64,000 nucleotides of DNA from Selaginella moellendorffii (taxonomy: Eukaryota > Streptophyta > Lycopodiopsida > Selaginellales > Selaginellaceae). The translations under genes and the position numbers were made by a program. The stretch spans positions 670,822-734,821 of the forward strand of contig NW_003314283.1 in the NCBI RefSeq assembly GCF_000143415.4. Reading direction: 5' to 3'. The notes under the pieces were generated by a model. It ran no database searches, had not been told where the DNA came from, and saw only the letters and a program-made list of their open reading frames with translations. Below, piece by piece: positions 45,858 through 56,789 of this stretch; the stretch's first letter is position 1, and each line of letters starts with the position of its first letter.

Positions 45858-46142
45858 CTATAGAACTACTAAGATTATGAGACCAATCCACCAAACATGC
45901 TCCATCAAGCTCATTGTTCCCTCCAAATCCTCCTCCCGGGGATTCTCCAACTGTTGAATCCTTTCGTTAATCCTCAGAATCTTCTCCTCTATCTCCAGCC
46001 TCTCAATCTCGATATTGCATATTTGAATCTCCTCTCTCAATCGATCTTTCAGCGTATTGTCCTCTCCGAGTGAGGGAATTAAGAATTTGAGACCCGTCTG
46101 AGGCTCAAGATCATGAAAACTACGCTTTGCAAACATGGCCAT
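45858..46142 (-). CDS. Small coiled-coil, tail-anchored-like protein, unrecognised
   Basis: 94 codons: a short N-terminus, a charged helix (LREEIQICNIEIERLEIEEKILRINERIQQLE) and a hydrophobic C-terminus (HVWWIGLIILVVL). The architecture suggests a small tail-anchored membrane protein, but there is no family match. It could instead be a 3' exon of the terpene synthase fragment upstream on the same strand; I think this is less likely, as its own start codon is in good position. Confidence 0.4.
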   Translation of the reverse strand: MAMFAKRSFHDLEPQTGLKFLIPSLGEDNTLKDRLREEIQICNIEIERLEIEEKILRINERIQQLENPREEDLEGTMSLMEHVWWIGLIILVVL

Positions 46143-46399
46143 TACCTTTAATTGTAAACCCTTACCCTAATCAGGTAGTAGTGCTCCATGCCCTTCGAGA
46201 TCCGGATCACGATGACACCACAGCTCTGTGCCAAAGTTCCTCTCCACTTGGTTGAGTCTTGTCAGGATCTTTTGGATCCTTGCAAGTGAGAATCTTGTTG
46301 CATACTTTTCTCGTGCTGATATGCTGCTAGTATATAATATTTCCAGCCTTAGTAATATAAGATTCGCAATTCAGCACACATTAAACGGACTTCCTACCA

Positions 46400-47180
46400 C
46401 ATGGACGGTTTATTATACTTAGATCAAACCAAATGATTTTCTGTGATGGCAAATGGATGATCACCGCATTTGGATCCGAATGGCACGATGAGGGTGACTT
46501 CTGGAAGTAGAAACCAGGTCGCATGGAATGGTTCACGACTGCTGGTTCGTGTGACATACGACCAGCGAAGGTTTCTAGATGCAACACAAGGGTACCTTGC
46601 GTACTCCACCAGATCTTTGTTCCCAGTTTCCTCTCCCAGCTTCATCAGCTTCTTTTGGAGTTGCAAGATCTCACCTTCGGTCTCCTGGATCATTTCACAT
46701 GCTTTGTCCACGGTCCCCTGAAAGCTTGCATTATCGTGACAAAAGATGACACAGAGATAGCTGTAGTGCTTGTCTCTCTGGTCGTTTATTTAGGAAGGAA
46801 AGGAGATCATTGACAAGGACGGTGTGATCAATCACTGCTTTGACAAAGGCTACAAAGTCTGGGGATTCAACCACACTCTTGAGATCCAGGCAAAACTCAC
46901 ATATAATGCCTCCAACTGCTTCCGGAGCAGCTGGTGTTTAGTGAGGCTTGGAATGGATTTGGCAAATCGCAAAGAGGAGTCCTCCACCAAAGCATCCAGA
47001 TAGTTTCTCAAGCAAATCATGTAGCGAGCAAACAGTGGGGGATCCATGAGACTTTGAATGCTCAACATCACGTCCTCAAACATGGCATATCTAGGATTCT
47101 TTTGCTTCTCTTTTTCACTCAAGACATAGCTTCCCTCAACAATTTCAAGCAGAATATAAGCAGCCTTTGTGGAGTTTACA
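46400..47180 (-). pseudogene. Microbial-type terpene synthase-like (MTPSL) C-terminal fragment
   Basis: Class I terpene synthase C-terminal half. On the minus strand: LRNYLDALVEDSSLRFAKSI and PSLTKHQLLRKQL; then, after a one-base frame change, the second metal-binding motif in VLVNDLLSFLNK (NSE/DTE type); then an exon with VDKACEMIQETEGEILQLQK and DLVEYAR; then ASRNLRWSYVTRTS. MTPSL genes are known from non-seed plants including Selaginella. No N-terminal half with the first Asp-rich motif is found upstream, where a LINE remnant starts. With the frameshift, I call it a pseudogene. The exact exon ends are uncertain. Confidence 0.65.
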
Positions 47181-47211
47181 TCAAAGCGTAAATGGAGTCT
47201 TTTTGTTCTAG

Positions 47212-47760
47212 ATGAAATTTCTGAGACTGGTCAGCGAGCAAGAGGGGAAAAGGCTGTTATTGCTCCCTTCTCATTGGGCTGTACTGATACTTAACCTTTT
47301 AATAGCCCATGCATCAGTAACTTTGGATATCCTAGTAAAATCAGGATGGCATTCAAAGGGAATGATACAAAGGCAAATCAAACTTTGGATAATCTTTCAG
47401 CTAGAACATCTTCTATCTCTCAACTGTTACATCCCAAAGGTGCTTATGTAATGGGACAGTTCAACTTTCATCAAACTTTATACTTGTGTGACCTTGGACA
47501 AGTAAAAGATGTTTTCCATATTCTTTATAGATGCCCACAATATCAGCAAGATAAAGAGATCATCCGGCTTTGCTGAGTGATTCATAAATCTTGGACAAGT
47601 CTTTCATATTCTTTATAGATGCCCACAATATCAGCAAGATAAAGTGGACCATACGGCTTTGTTGAGTGATCAAGATTCTTTCAAGAGCCTTCAAGAGGTT
47701 GCATGGTTAATAGAATGGAGAGGATGAACATTAGAGGGAAACTGAGTGCTCAAGATTTGT
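47212..47760 (+). mobile_element. LINE (non-LTR retrotransposon) 3' remnant
   Basis: A plus-strand frame ends with DVFHILYRCPQYQQDKEIIRL, typical of the Cys/His region after the reverse transcriptase in plant LINEs. A stretch of about 37 bp (47,519-47,557) is repeated at 47,607-47,645, duplicating this motif. The rest of the polymerase is missing, so it is 5'-truncated, as LINEs usually are. Confidence 0.55.
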
Positions 47761-48315
47761 TCTTGCTTTGCATTCATATAAAGGTAAAACAAAATTATAA
47801 ACCTGAGAAAAAGACTTCGCTCTAAAACATTTAAATTTATTATATAATAATCCTTAAACCATAAACATGTTTAAAAGTTACATTTTATTATAAATGAATG
47901 CATCATATTTTCTATCTCATAGGGTATCTTCTCCATGTTGATTATTTTTAAATTGTTATTGGAGGAGCTCAGGGCAGTGAGGGAAAGTATATCAGTAATT
48001 ACAATCTACTCAAAGTGGTCTTATGTCTCCAAAGTCAAAACATGTATTATTGTTGACTTTCAAAGTTTCAACGATGGGGAGCTTTCAAAAAACAAAAAAC
48101 CTGCTTTTCTAAAAGAAATTAAATTTAGCAAAGACTTGATATTTAGTTGGTGTTTCAGAAATATAGATCATAAACATGTTAGTATCATATGATCTTGGCA
48201 CTCTTGCTTAAATGGCTCAAATTTTCGGAGAGAACGTTCTTGGTTTCATGATTCTTCTTGATTAGTTACTACTGGTTTCTATACATATTTGTACAGCACC
48301 TGTGAGCTCTCCTCT
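47761..48315. other. AT-rich intergenic stretch
   Basis: A plus-strand frame at 47,935-48,192 has no recognisable motif. The right edge is the 3' flank of the minus-strand nucleotidase. No gene is supported. Confidence 0.3.
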
Positions 48316-50285
48316 TCATTCGATGTAAAGCGTGAGCTGCGCCAGTCTGATATCGTTGTGAAGAAGCCTCGCAAAGAATCCCGTTTCTTCTGGATTGGCC
48401 ACCCATCTATCCCATCCCAGTGTCAGAAATGACGAATGAAGAAGATTTCTTTATACTTACAGGACCGCGCATCTGGATCGAGCTGCCGAGTCGTTTCCAC
48501 TGACTGTAAATCGGTCCCCAACGTGGAGTGTCTCGTAAGGCTTCTTTCCAAGGTACTTCATCAAAGCTCCAAGCCCGATCGACTTGTTTCCTATATGATC
48601 AAAGACATCGAAGTTAAAACGGAAATCAGGGAATAGCAAGAATGTGAAAACTTACCAACATCCACAAAGACATCTGCATTCGGCAAAAAACAAGAAACGA
48701 GGAAACGTTTAGAGCACAGGAAAAAACTGTCAAAAAACTTTACATACCACTGCCTCCGTTAAAAGCACAAAACGGTAGCTTGGACTCCACCAGATGGACT
48801 TGAACAGTCAAAGCCATCTCCTCCAGAACCTGAGAAAACAGGAGTGAATCAGCAACAACAAAAAGCTTTGCCTACCTCGTAAATCGTCGAGACTTTGGGG
48901 ATGACTCCGACGGCCCTTGGCTTCCGCACAAAATGAACTGGCAAATTCAAGCGTGCGGAGGCCGACTGGAGAGCGCCTTGGGCTTCATCAAGGAGTTCTT
49001 CGATTCCCTCTTCCGACCACTCTAGCATATCTTTCGACTTCCACATGTCGTCTGGGACAAACTCGAGCCGGTACTTGTTGTTCACCCGGAGGAGATAGTT
49101 GCATTCTCCTCCCATGACGTGAAAGTACCTGGTGACTCTGGAAGCAAGCTCAAGCTCTTCGAAGGCTGAAAGCAGTCCAGAAAATCGGTCCTCGAATTTT
49201 GTAGGATCTCCCGGATAGCCTGCACGCACAACGTAGTAAATACAAGTTCTTTTTATCGAAAGAACTTCACCATACCAGCTGCTGTGAGAATCGCAACGTG
49301 AATACCACGTTGCATTAGCTTGATAATGTGCGCGATCATCTTGTTATCGCGCTCGATGTGGTGACCATCGGAGTAAATGGTACCATCGGCATCAAAAGTT
49401 ACCAGTGCCAGTTTTTCAGCAATAGCATGAACCTGTGGAAACGAAAGTTTAACGCAGGGAAGAAAGAAGAAAGAGTTTCTTTGCCGACCTGTGCGATGTT
49501 TATGACATGACGAATCTCTGCAAAGTTTGGAGGCACGTATCTTCTCCTCGAGAGAGACGCAAATTCATCGTACTCATGGAAAGCTCGGACGAGAGGCAAA
49601 GGTGTGTAGAACCTCCCGACGGAAGGAATCAATCTGCTCAGCGTGCTACGCATGGGATCTTCGCTGTGTTCTTTGATCCATCTCTCCATTTTCTCCATCA
49701 CCTACACCACGCAAAGAAAAAAAAAAAACAATCGAAAGAGAAAAAATCAATGGTGTGGTCCATCGAAAGAAATATCTTCTCGCCAGAGTACCTGGATGGG
49801 AGAATGCGTGGAATGGAGCGAGATGATAAACTCGATGAGCCCATCTTGCTCCTTCATCGACCTTTGCGCCGCAAGACGTGAGCATCGGTGACGCTGCTAG
49901 CTCGCGAGACGTGAGCGTCCTCCAGCACCTCCCTACTGAGCAGCATGCTCCATCGCATCTTGTGCTCGGACGATCTCACCTCTGGATCCCCGCCCTCGCC
50001 TTGTTCTTGCGATATTTCGACCCCATTCCCTGCTGGCGCCGGCTCCTCCGCCCGGATTTTCTCCAGCCGCTGCTTCAGATCCACGCCGCCGGAGCTCTCC
50101 ACGCCCACGGCATTTGAGATCGAGCACACCGAGCAGCGCTGCCGCCGCCGCTTCCTCGCCAAGAAGATCTGGAAACACTGCGATTTGAGGCCGATTCTGG
50201 GGATACATTTGCCGGTGAATGCTGTGTGGAGTGTATCGACGCCGCGCCCGCCGCCGGGAGAGGCCTGGATCACAGCGAGCGCCAT
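48316..50285 (-). CDS. ISN1: IMP-specific 5'-nucleotidase (ISN1) with one frameshift in exon 1
   Basis: HAD-type phosphatase that converts IMP to inosine. Eight exons: 50285-49792, 49701-49489, 49432-49276, 49219-48876, 48829-48748, 48673-48656 (18-bp microexon), 48590-48461 and 48406-48316. Family motifs: PSVGRFYTPLPLV, RYVPPNFAEIRHVIN, catalytic LVTFDADGTIYSDG, MQRGIHVAILTAAG, FCAFNGGSDVFVDVG, ETLHVGDRF and WVANPEET. One base is missing near 49,857, so the frame from ATG 50285 stops at 49854. The total of 1,529 bases would be 510 codons with that base, and the second copy still has it. An ATG right at the break could restart translation. Either a recent pseudogene, an N-terminally shortened protein or an assembly error. 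Confidence 0.8.
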
Positions 50286-51100
50286 GAGCAAAGGGTTTAG
50301 GGTTCTTGGCGGCCATATATCACAAATAGAGAATATTCGCTTGCAGCTGTTGGGAATCTAAGGATAAGCACTCCAGCTAGTGGGGGAGATAGAATTCACA
50401 CGTTGTATCCATTGGCATATGCGAATGCTTCTTTAGTACACTACATCTTTTGTAAAGTCTTGCCAGTTCCCAAAGTTCTATCCACATCCACCAAATTTTA
50501 ATCGATGAACACTCTCTACATTGAAAATTTTTCATACCTTTCTGCGATTTCCTCGTGTTGCTGGAATGTTGCTATTTTTTCTTGCGCGTTTTGACCTTAC
50601 CACCCATTTTCACCTCCAAAACTTGGCAGCATCTCGCTGATGATTTAAAGATTATCAAAGTGAAGGTACTTGATAAGGAAGAATAAATCCAGCTAATCCA
50701 CAGCAAGATACCTTAGAGTCACCTGAGAAGAAATGTCAATCCATGTCCATGTCTATGTTGCTTAATATTCATTTCTTTTTGGCGTCGCAATACGCATTAC
50801 CCCACACAGTGATATTCAGCATCTGAAATTTAGGTATATAATTTGGGTATTTGACTGATATCTAAAAGCTCCAATTCAAACTGGTGGAGTCAGCTGAGTG
50901 GTTAATTTAGTCAAACAAGGCAGCAAAAATGATCAGGAAGATGAAGATCCATCCATGCAATTCAAAATTCTTCTACGTTGAACGATTCTAAGATATTCCA
51001 AATTCAAATTTTGCTTTCGTTTAGATGGTGTCCTAATCAGTCCTCAAGAATCAAATCATTCTTGAATATGACTTGTAACTGAATGCTTGGATGAGAACAA
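50286..51100. other. ISN1 5' flank, duplicated
   Basis: No gene is seen. From 50,286 to about 50,830 it matches 53,940-54,422 closely, so the duplication includes the likely promoter. The part after 50,830 is unique. Confidence 0.5.
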
Positions 51101-51484
51101 ATGAGGGATTCTAGAGCTAGAAGAACAAAAATTTCGTTCCCAAACTTGAGCAAGATGATTTGCATCTTTCTTGCAGGACTTCCAATGTCCCAGGAGATTG
51201 ACAGCGTCGAGCCCACGGTCCGGACGACATTCGAGCGATTTGGACCAATTCTAGATCTCCAGGTATACTCTTCTTCCTCCCATTTCAATGCTACATTCTC
51301 CATGTCCCAGATCCTCACCGGGCCTTCTGGGACTACTCTCGGTTTCGGATATATTATTTACAAGGACAATGAAGCAGCTCAAGCAGCGATCAACACAATG
51401 GATGAGCAGGTTTTGCTCGGTCACAAGATCATCGTAGATAGGACTGATCGTGGACACGGCAGAAGGTTTGCCCCAGCCTACTAG
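51101..51484 (+). CDS. Small RNA-recognition-motif (RRM) protein
   Basis: Single RRM. RNP2 is CIFLAGL and RNP1 is LGFGYIIY, with the expected FERFGPILDLQ between them and INTMDEQVLLGHKIIVDRT after. A 48-bp GT-AG intron (51263-51310) is likely. Because its length is a multiple of three and it has no stop, both spliced (111 aa) and retained (127 aa) forms stay open. The spliced form gives a normal RRM spacing. An alternative start is the Met at 51155. It may be a glycine-poor organelle or nuclear small RRM protein, or a fragment of a larger one. Confidence 0.6.
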   Translation: MRDSRARRTKISFPNLSKMICIFLAGLPMSQEIDSVEPTVRTTFERFGPILDLQVYSSSSHFNATFSMSQILTGPSGTTLGFGYIIYKDNEAAQAAINTMDEQVLLGHKIIVDRTDRGHGRRFAPAY

Positions 51485-52840
51485 AAAGGTAACTTCTAAA
51501 TCGAAGAAACCGCAGCACTCTTTGTGACATTGATCTTACACTCGTCCATGACAGCTGACACGGCTCTTCGAATAAATCGCAAGAACAAGCCTGCATTCCA
51601 CACTTTTTTACAGTGATCTCTCTTCATTGGCAGTGTTCAAGAGATTGATGACAGCCTTTCCTCCCCTGAAAGATCAATACAACTAACAAGAACAGAGACA
51701 AAAATTTACATATGTGATACGCTTGGGCAATCACTCAGAGAAGCCCTGTGCTGATTACATTAACTAGAAGCCGCTAACGAGAAAGAAAACGCTATCTTTG
51801 TCCTGTCCGCAATCTTGCAAGCTTGCCTTCCCAGTTCGAGAGGAGCAGAGGTCCAGAGACGCCAGCAAACACTCGCATTTCCTGCAGTGCTGCGGTAAAC
51901 GCCGGCATGGAGGACAGAACTTGTTTTCGGCTCCGGAGGTTGTTTTACAAGTCCATGACTTTGAAGAGGTGGAGCACCGTGTCTTGCTGCTCGAATCTAC
52001 ACAGGCTTGAGACGAGAGTGTTGCACGAGACCGTGTCCCCTCAAGCCGCCAAGAGTAGATTCTTTATGTGCTGAAACCTGTCCGAAAACAAGAAAGCGAA
52101 AAAGGTGGAGAAAGACTTACTGGGTAGGCGTTAACGTGTGTGGAGAGAGTTTCACTAGGATTTCCTGGAGCAAACCGAGAAGCTCAGCATGCGCAGTGCT
52201 GTTCGACTCTTGGATTATACATTGGTTGGTTCCAATGATTGGATTCCTAGATGAACACAGTTGAATGGCTTCTGTTAAACCGTGTTACACAAGAACTTCA
52301 AAGTGCTTACCAAAAAATTCCCGTGCTGCTCTTCATCTGAGGCCATTATAGCCAAAAGGTTGCAGACTTCACGAGTCAGCTCCCTTCACATATGCTCCAG
52401 TCTTGACAGCACCATCTGGTTTTCCCCAGGTGGCAAGGAACGGAAGATGGCGAAACACCATTTAAAAAAGACTCTCCATGAGCTCAGTTGTCAAGAGGCC
52501 CACTCAGTCATAGCTCAGTCATAACGTAGAACGTTGTCTCTGTACATCAAAAACTTAAGCACTGTCAATTGTATAGATTCAAGTACATTACCCACTGTCA
52601 CGAGCAGTCAGACTGTCTTCACTGTATATTTTCCAAGTAACGATGCTTGCTCACTAGCACTTAAACATATCGCTTGCCGTACAGACGGAGGGAACGTGCA
52701 TAGAAGTAATGGAATCCACAGCGAGTGCAAGCAGCGTAACAAATCCATTGTCAGCCTTCACTCTGAATGCGACACGAACAAAATACCTGTCTCAAAGGCG
52801 GCATGATTTGAACTTGCTGTGAAAAATAGAACATATGCCG
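51485..52840. other. Intergenic between RRM gene and truncated ISN1 copy
   Basis: Several frames of 60-90 codons occur on the plus strand (51,798-52,806), without motifs or consistent splice sites. I see no supported gene. Confidence 0.3.
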
Positions 52841-53985
52841 TCAGTCTAAGGATATAGTTGCGCAAGACCAGCAGGATATCGGATCGACATCAAATAGTCT
52901 CTGTCCTCGAATTTTGAAGGATCTCCCGGATAGAATACCACGTTGCATTAGCTTGATAATGTGCGCGATCATCTTGTTATCACGCTCGATGTGGTGACCA
53001 TCGGAGTAAATGGTACCATCGGCATCAAAAGTTACCAATGCCAGTTTTTCAGCAATGGCATGAACCTGTGGAAACGAAAGTTTTCTTGTTAGCAACGCAG
53101 GGAAGAAAGAAGAAAGAGTTTCTTTGCCGACCTGTGCGCTGTTTATGACATGACGAATCTCTGCAAAATTTGGAGGCACGTATCTTCTCCTCGAGAGAGA
53201 CGCAAATTCATCGTACTCATGGAATGCTCGGACGAGAGGCAAAGGTGTGTAGAACCTCCCGACGGAAGAAATCAATCTGCTCAGCGTGCTACGCATGGGA
53301 TCTTCGCTGTGTTCTTTGATCCATCTCTCCATTTTCTCCATCACCTACACCACGCAAAGAAAAAAAAAAAAAACAATCGAAAGAGAAAAAATCAATAGTG
53401 TGGTCCATCGAAAGAAATATCTTCTCTTCTCTCTTCTATGTTCTTGCTCGCCAGAGTACCTGGATGGGAGAATGCGTGGAATGGAGCGAGATGATAAACT
53501 CGATGAGCCCATCTTGCTCCTTCAATCGACCTTTGCGCCGCAAGACGTGAGCATCGGTGACGCCGCTAGCTCGCGAGATGTGAGCGTCCTCCAGCGCCTC
53601 CCTATTGAGCAGCATGCTCCATCGCATCTTGTGCTCGGACGATCTACCTCTGGATCCCCGCCCTCGCCTTGTTCTTGCGATATTTCGACCCCATTCCCTG
53701 CTGGCGCCGGCTCCTCCGCCCGGATTTTCTCCAGCCGCTGCTTCAGATCCACGCCGCCGGAGCTCTCCACGCCCACGGCATTTGAGATCGAGCGCTGCCG
53801 CCGCACCTTCCTCGCCAAGAAGATCTGGAAACACTGCGACTTGAGGCCGATTTGGGGGATACATTTGCCGGTGAATGCTGTGTGGAGTGTATCGACGCCA
53901 CGCCCGCCGCCAGGAGAGGCCTGGATCACAGCGAGCGGCATGACCAGCTGAAGCAAAGGGTTTAGTGTTCTTGGCGGCCATATAT
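52841..53985 (-). pseudogene. Truncated ISN1 copy
   Basis: Exons 1-3 of the nucleotidase are present (VMEKMERWIKEHSEDPMRS, FYTPLPLVRAFHEYDEF, LVTFDADGTIYSDG). Exon 3 then breaks at MQRGI and fuses to an early piece of exon 4; everything downstream is missing. In exon 1 there is a 1-bp deletion near 53,645 and a 12-bp deletion, while the base missing in the intact-length copy is present here. Intron 2 happens to read through in frame. Confidence 0.85.
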
Positions 53986-54425
53986 CACAAAATAGAGGAT
54001 ATTCGCTTGCAGCTGTTGGGAATCTAAGGATAAGCACTCCAGCTAGTTAGAATTCACACGTTGTATCCATTGGCATATGCGAATGCTTCTTTAGTACACT
54101 ACATCTTCTGTAAAGTCTTGCCAGTTCCCAAAGTTCTATCCACATCCACCAAATTTTAATCGATGTTCCTCGTGTTGCTGGAATGTGGCTATTTTTTCTT
54201 GCGCGTTTTGACCTTACCACCCATTTTCACCTCCAGCATCTCGCTGATGATTTAAAGATTACCAAAGTGAAGGTACTTGATAAGGAAGAATAAATCCAGC
54301 TAATCCACAGCAAGATACCTTAGAGTCACCTGAGAAGAAATGTCAATCCATGTCCATGTCTATGTTGCTTAATATTCATCTCTTTTTGGCGTCGCAATAT
54401 GATAATCAGCATCTGAAATTCGATG
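52905..54425. repeat. Segmental duplication of 49,190-50,830
   Basis: The two stretches align over about 1.5 kb in the same orientation, covering ISN1 exons 1-3, the 5' flank and beyond. Only small indels and scattered substitutions separate them. It is a recent tandem duplication with loss of the gene's 3' part. Confidence 0.85.
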
Positions 54426-54567
54426 CCAAGTAAAAACTACGGATTTTGCGATAAAACACGATATTGGATATATCAAACGCGATGTTAGATACATTATAGG
54501 ATTCTGGTTCCTTGTTCATCTCTAACAAGGTGCCACTTTATAGAGCGCGAGAAGCCACAGGCACTGA

Positions 54568-55635
54568 TCAGTGGTATTTTCTGACGATCCCCCTCAGGTA
54601 CTCCCAGCCTCCACTCTGATACGCGAAGTCCTGCAGCGATTCATCGAGGCATTCTTCCTCGAGTTGAGAGCAACTCTGGCTTGTTATGTGCCACACCCTG
54701 AAAGGAACGTCACGGGTTCTGTCCACTGCCCGGCGCTCCACAAACAGCTGCTGTAGACCAGCGTGGTCTTTCCTGAGCAGCTCAACAAACTTGGTGTTGC
54801 CACACACGAAAACAATCCTGAAGCAGCTAGCGTCTACGTCGAAGTCAGTGGCTGCTTCTGCAAACAGCTGAGCCGACTCCACACATTCCGCATCATCCTG
54901 CTGGCCATGGAGCTTGAGCCATTCCGGAATAACCTGCGAGGACAAAGAAGAAGAATCAATACTATCGATCAAGTAGAAACCTTCTTCATTGAAAATCACC
55001 TTCTTGCCTCGGGTTGGCAGCATCGCCTTGAGTCGCCCAAACAATGTAATCACCCTCCAGCCCGGTACCTGGTCGTAGTTGTGGTGCACGAACAAGGCAC
55101 CGAGGCGGAGACGCTTGGCCACCCAGGCGCCCAGCTCCGTTCCTCGGAGGTGAGCATCGTTGAGCATCTGGTAGGCAGCCTTGTCGCACACGAAGATGTC
55201 GCTCGTCTTCCCATCCTCGTCCAGAGGAGGGGCCCTGTTACGAACTGGAAAGAAGCCATACTTCATAGCCTCCACCTCGTCAAGTCCGCTGGGGTGGAGC
55301 TTGCCTGGAATGGGAACCCAGCCAGTGGCCTCCTCCTTCTCCTCCGTGCATGGACGCCTTGGGGAGGCGTCGCCCCTGCTGCTGCGCCTGCGCTTGGGGC
55401 TCCTGGAACGCGGCATCTCGCCCGAGCGTGGCCTGCGGGAGCTAGAGGCATCCATTCTATCGCCGTGCCTGCGCTTTCCCGAGCGTCGCCTGCGCAAGCT
55501 AGAGTCATCCATTCCATGGTCGTCCCTGCTGCTAAGCCAGCGCTTTGGAAGCCCAGGTGGCCTGCGATCCCGAGGCCCGCGCTCTGGCCTGGCACTTGCG
55601 TGAACGTTGCCTTCGCGCCTCGTCGTCCGACCCAT
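54568..55635 (-). CDS. Unrecognised protein with basic Arg/Ser-rich N-terminus (copy A)
   Basis: An uninterrupted 355-aa frame. Residues 1-95 are rich in Arg, Ser and Pro (RRRRSGKRRHGDR, SRSPKRRRSSRGD) and look like a disordered nuclear-type region. The remainder is globular: ATGWVPIPGKLHPSGLDEV, MKYGFFPVRNR, GWRVITLFGRLKAMLPT, IPEWLKLHGQQDDAECVES, FRIVFVCGNTKFVELLR, VPFRVWHITSQSCSQLEEEC. I know no family with these strings. A near-identical second copy at 61,873 preserves the globular part, which supports coding. A nuclear or RNA-related role is only a guess from the N-terminus. Confidence 0.65.
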   Translation of the reverse strand: MGRTTRREGNVHASARPERGPRDRRPPGLPKRWLSSRDDHGMDDSSLRRRRSGKRRHGDRMDASSSRRPRSGEMPRSRSPKRRRSSRGDASPRRPCTEEKEEATGWVPIPGKLHPSGLDEVEAMKYGFFPVRNRAPPLDEDGKTSDIFVCDKAAYQMLNDAHLRGTELGAWVAKRLRLGALFVHHNYDQVPGWRVITLFGRLKAMLPTRGKKVIFNEEGFYLIDSIDSSSLSSQVIPEWLKLHGQQDDAECVESAQLFAEAATDFDVDASCFRIVFVCGNTKFVELLRKDHAGLQQLFVERRAVDRTRDVPFRVWHITSQSCSQLEEECLDESLQDFAYQSGGWEYLRGIVRKYH

Positions 55636-56240
55636 GCCCTAATCTCCGAGGTTAGGGCTGTTTGATGATTAGGAGTTAGAACTTGACGGTGATTCTGATG
55701 CCTTAATTTCTACATCGTTTGGCAGCGAGTGCATTCTTGGATTCGGTGTGTTGCTACTGCACTTTGTTTGAATTTCACAGCAGCGTTTTCCTTGGAACAA
55801 ATGAAATCAAAGGTTATCTAGCAGCCTTTTGGATTGAAGCCTTGTGGATGCACAATCCACAACGCAGTTTCAAGTGGCAACAAACAGCATCTAAGAACTC
55901 GAGAGTTGCGCATGAGAGTTGTGCAATCAAGGTGAAGATTGCCATCCAAAGAACCCTAAACAGCAGCAAAGTCCCAGTAATCTTGCAGAATACCTAGTAT
56001 GTCTCCATAGAAGAAAGGATATTGACTGGTAGCTGCTGGACTAGCAAACAATTTTCAACTTCTCCATTGGCAGAGGTTTGTTGCTGGACTAGCAAACAAT
56101 TTTCAACTTCTCCATTGGCAGAGGTTTGTTGCATTAATATTTTCTATCTAGAGACATCACTGTTTTTGGTTTTGGATGGTGAAGGTTACGACAAGGGAAG
56201 AATTAGACATCTGGAAAAATACTCCCTAAGTTTCTTGTAA
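55636..56240. other. Duplicated upstream flank of copy A, with a 49-bp tandem repeat
   Basis: About 55,720-56,230 is paralogous to 63,080-63,590. A unit of about 49 bp is present twice in direct tandem at 56,033-56,130 but once in the other copy. No gene is seen. Confidence 0.5.
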
Positions 56241-56249
56241 GAGAACTCT

Positions 56250-56660
56250 ACTTCTCTTTTGTTCTACTTCCTGTCTATATTCTGAAATGGTTTGACAGGC
56301 ACAAAATGGTTGCTTGTGGCTGTTCACAATGAAAATATGGAAAGTATGAGTGTATTTTCTCACATCAGCAGCCACACATACGAGGCAATTGCTAATAAAG
56401 CTCTTTCCATTCTTCTATAAGCGTTTTGTGTTTAGTTTTTGATTGAAATAGTGAAGCTATGAATTTGAAACAAATTAGCAAAGCAGGCTAACATGCTCTC
56501 CTTGTGTATGCTTCTCTAGGTATGGTCTAGTAGAAGCGTAAGCATATTGACACTTATTTCGTTTTAGTTGATAAATTCATCACAATTTTGGTAGCCACTT
56601 GTGAGATTTCAAAGTAGCTGCTATCTACAGGTGAGACATAGTGGCTTTTCTCACTAATAC
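56250..56660. repeat. Direct repeat flanking the foldback (left copy)
   Basis: About 350 bp (around 56,300-56,660) match 58,395-58,760 in the same orientation, including a shared TATGAGTGTATTTTCTCACA and following text. Non-coding. Confidence 0.65.
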
Positions 56661-56789
56661 TGGTTTGAGTGGTCTATACTACACTAATATGATAATTTGA
56701 TTATTTTATACTTTTGATGTCCACAAATAAAACCTTAACTTAAGGTGTAAATAATTTTTTAACAAACTAAAAATAACTTTCTATTAACT

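Noticed and set aside
47935-48192. 85-codon plus-strand frame
   Set aside because: AT-rich, no motif, no homologue in the window, no neighbouring exon.
54763-55665. 300-codon plus-strand frame opposite the unknown gene copy A
   Set aside because: It is the antisense of a biased Arg/Ser-rich coding region, and the minus-strand frame is the one conserved between copies.
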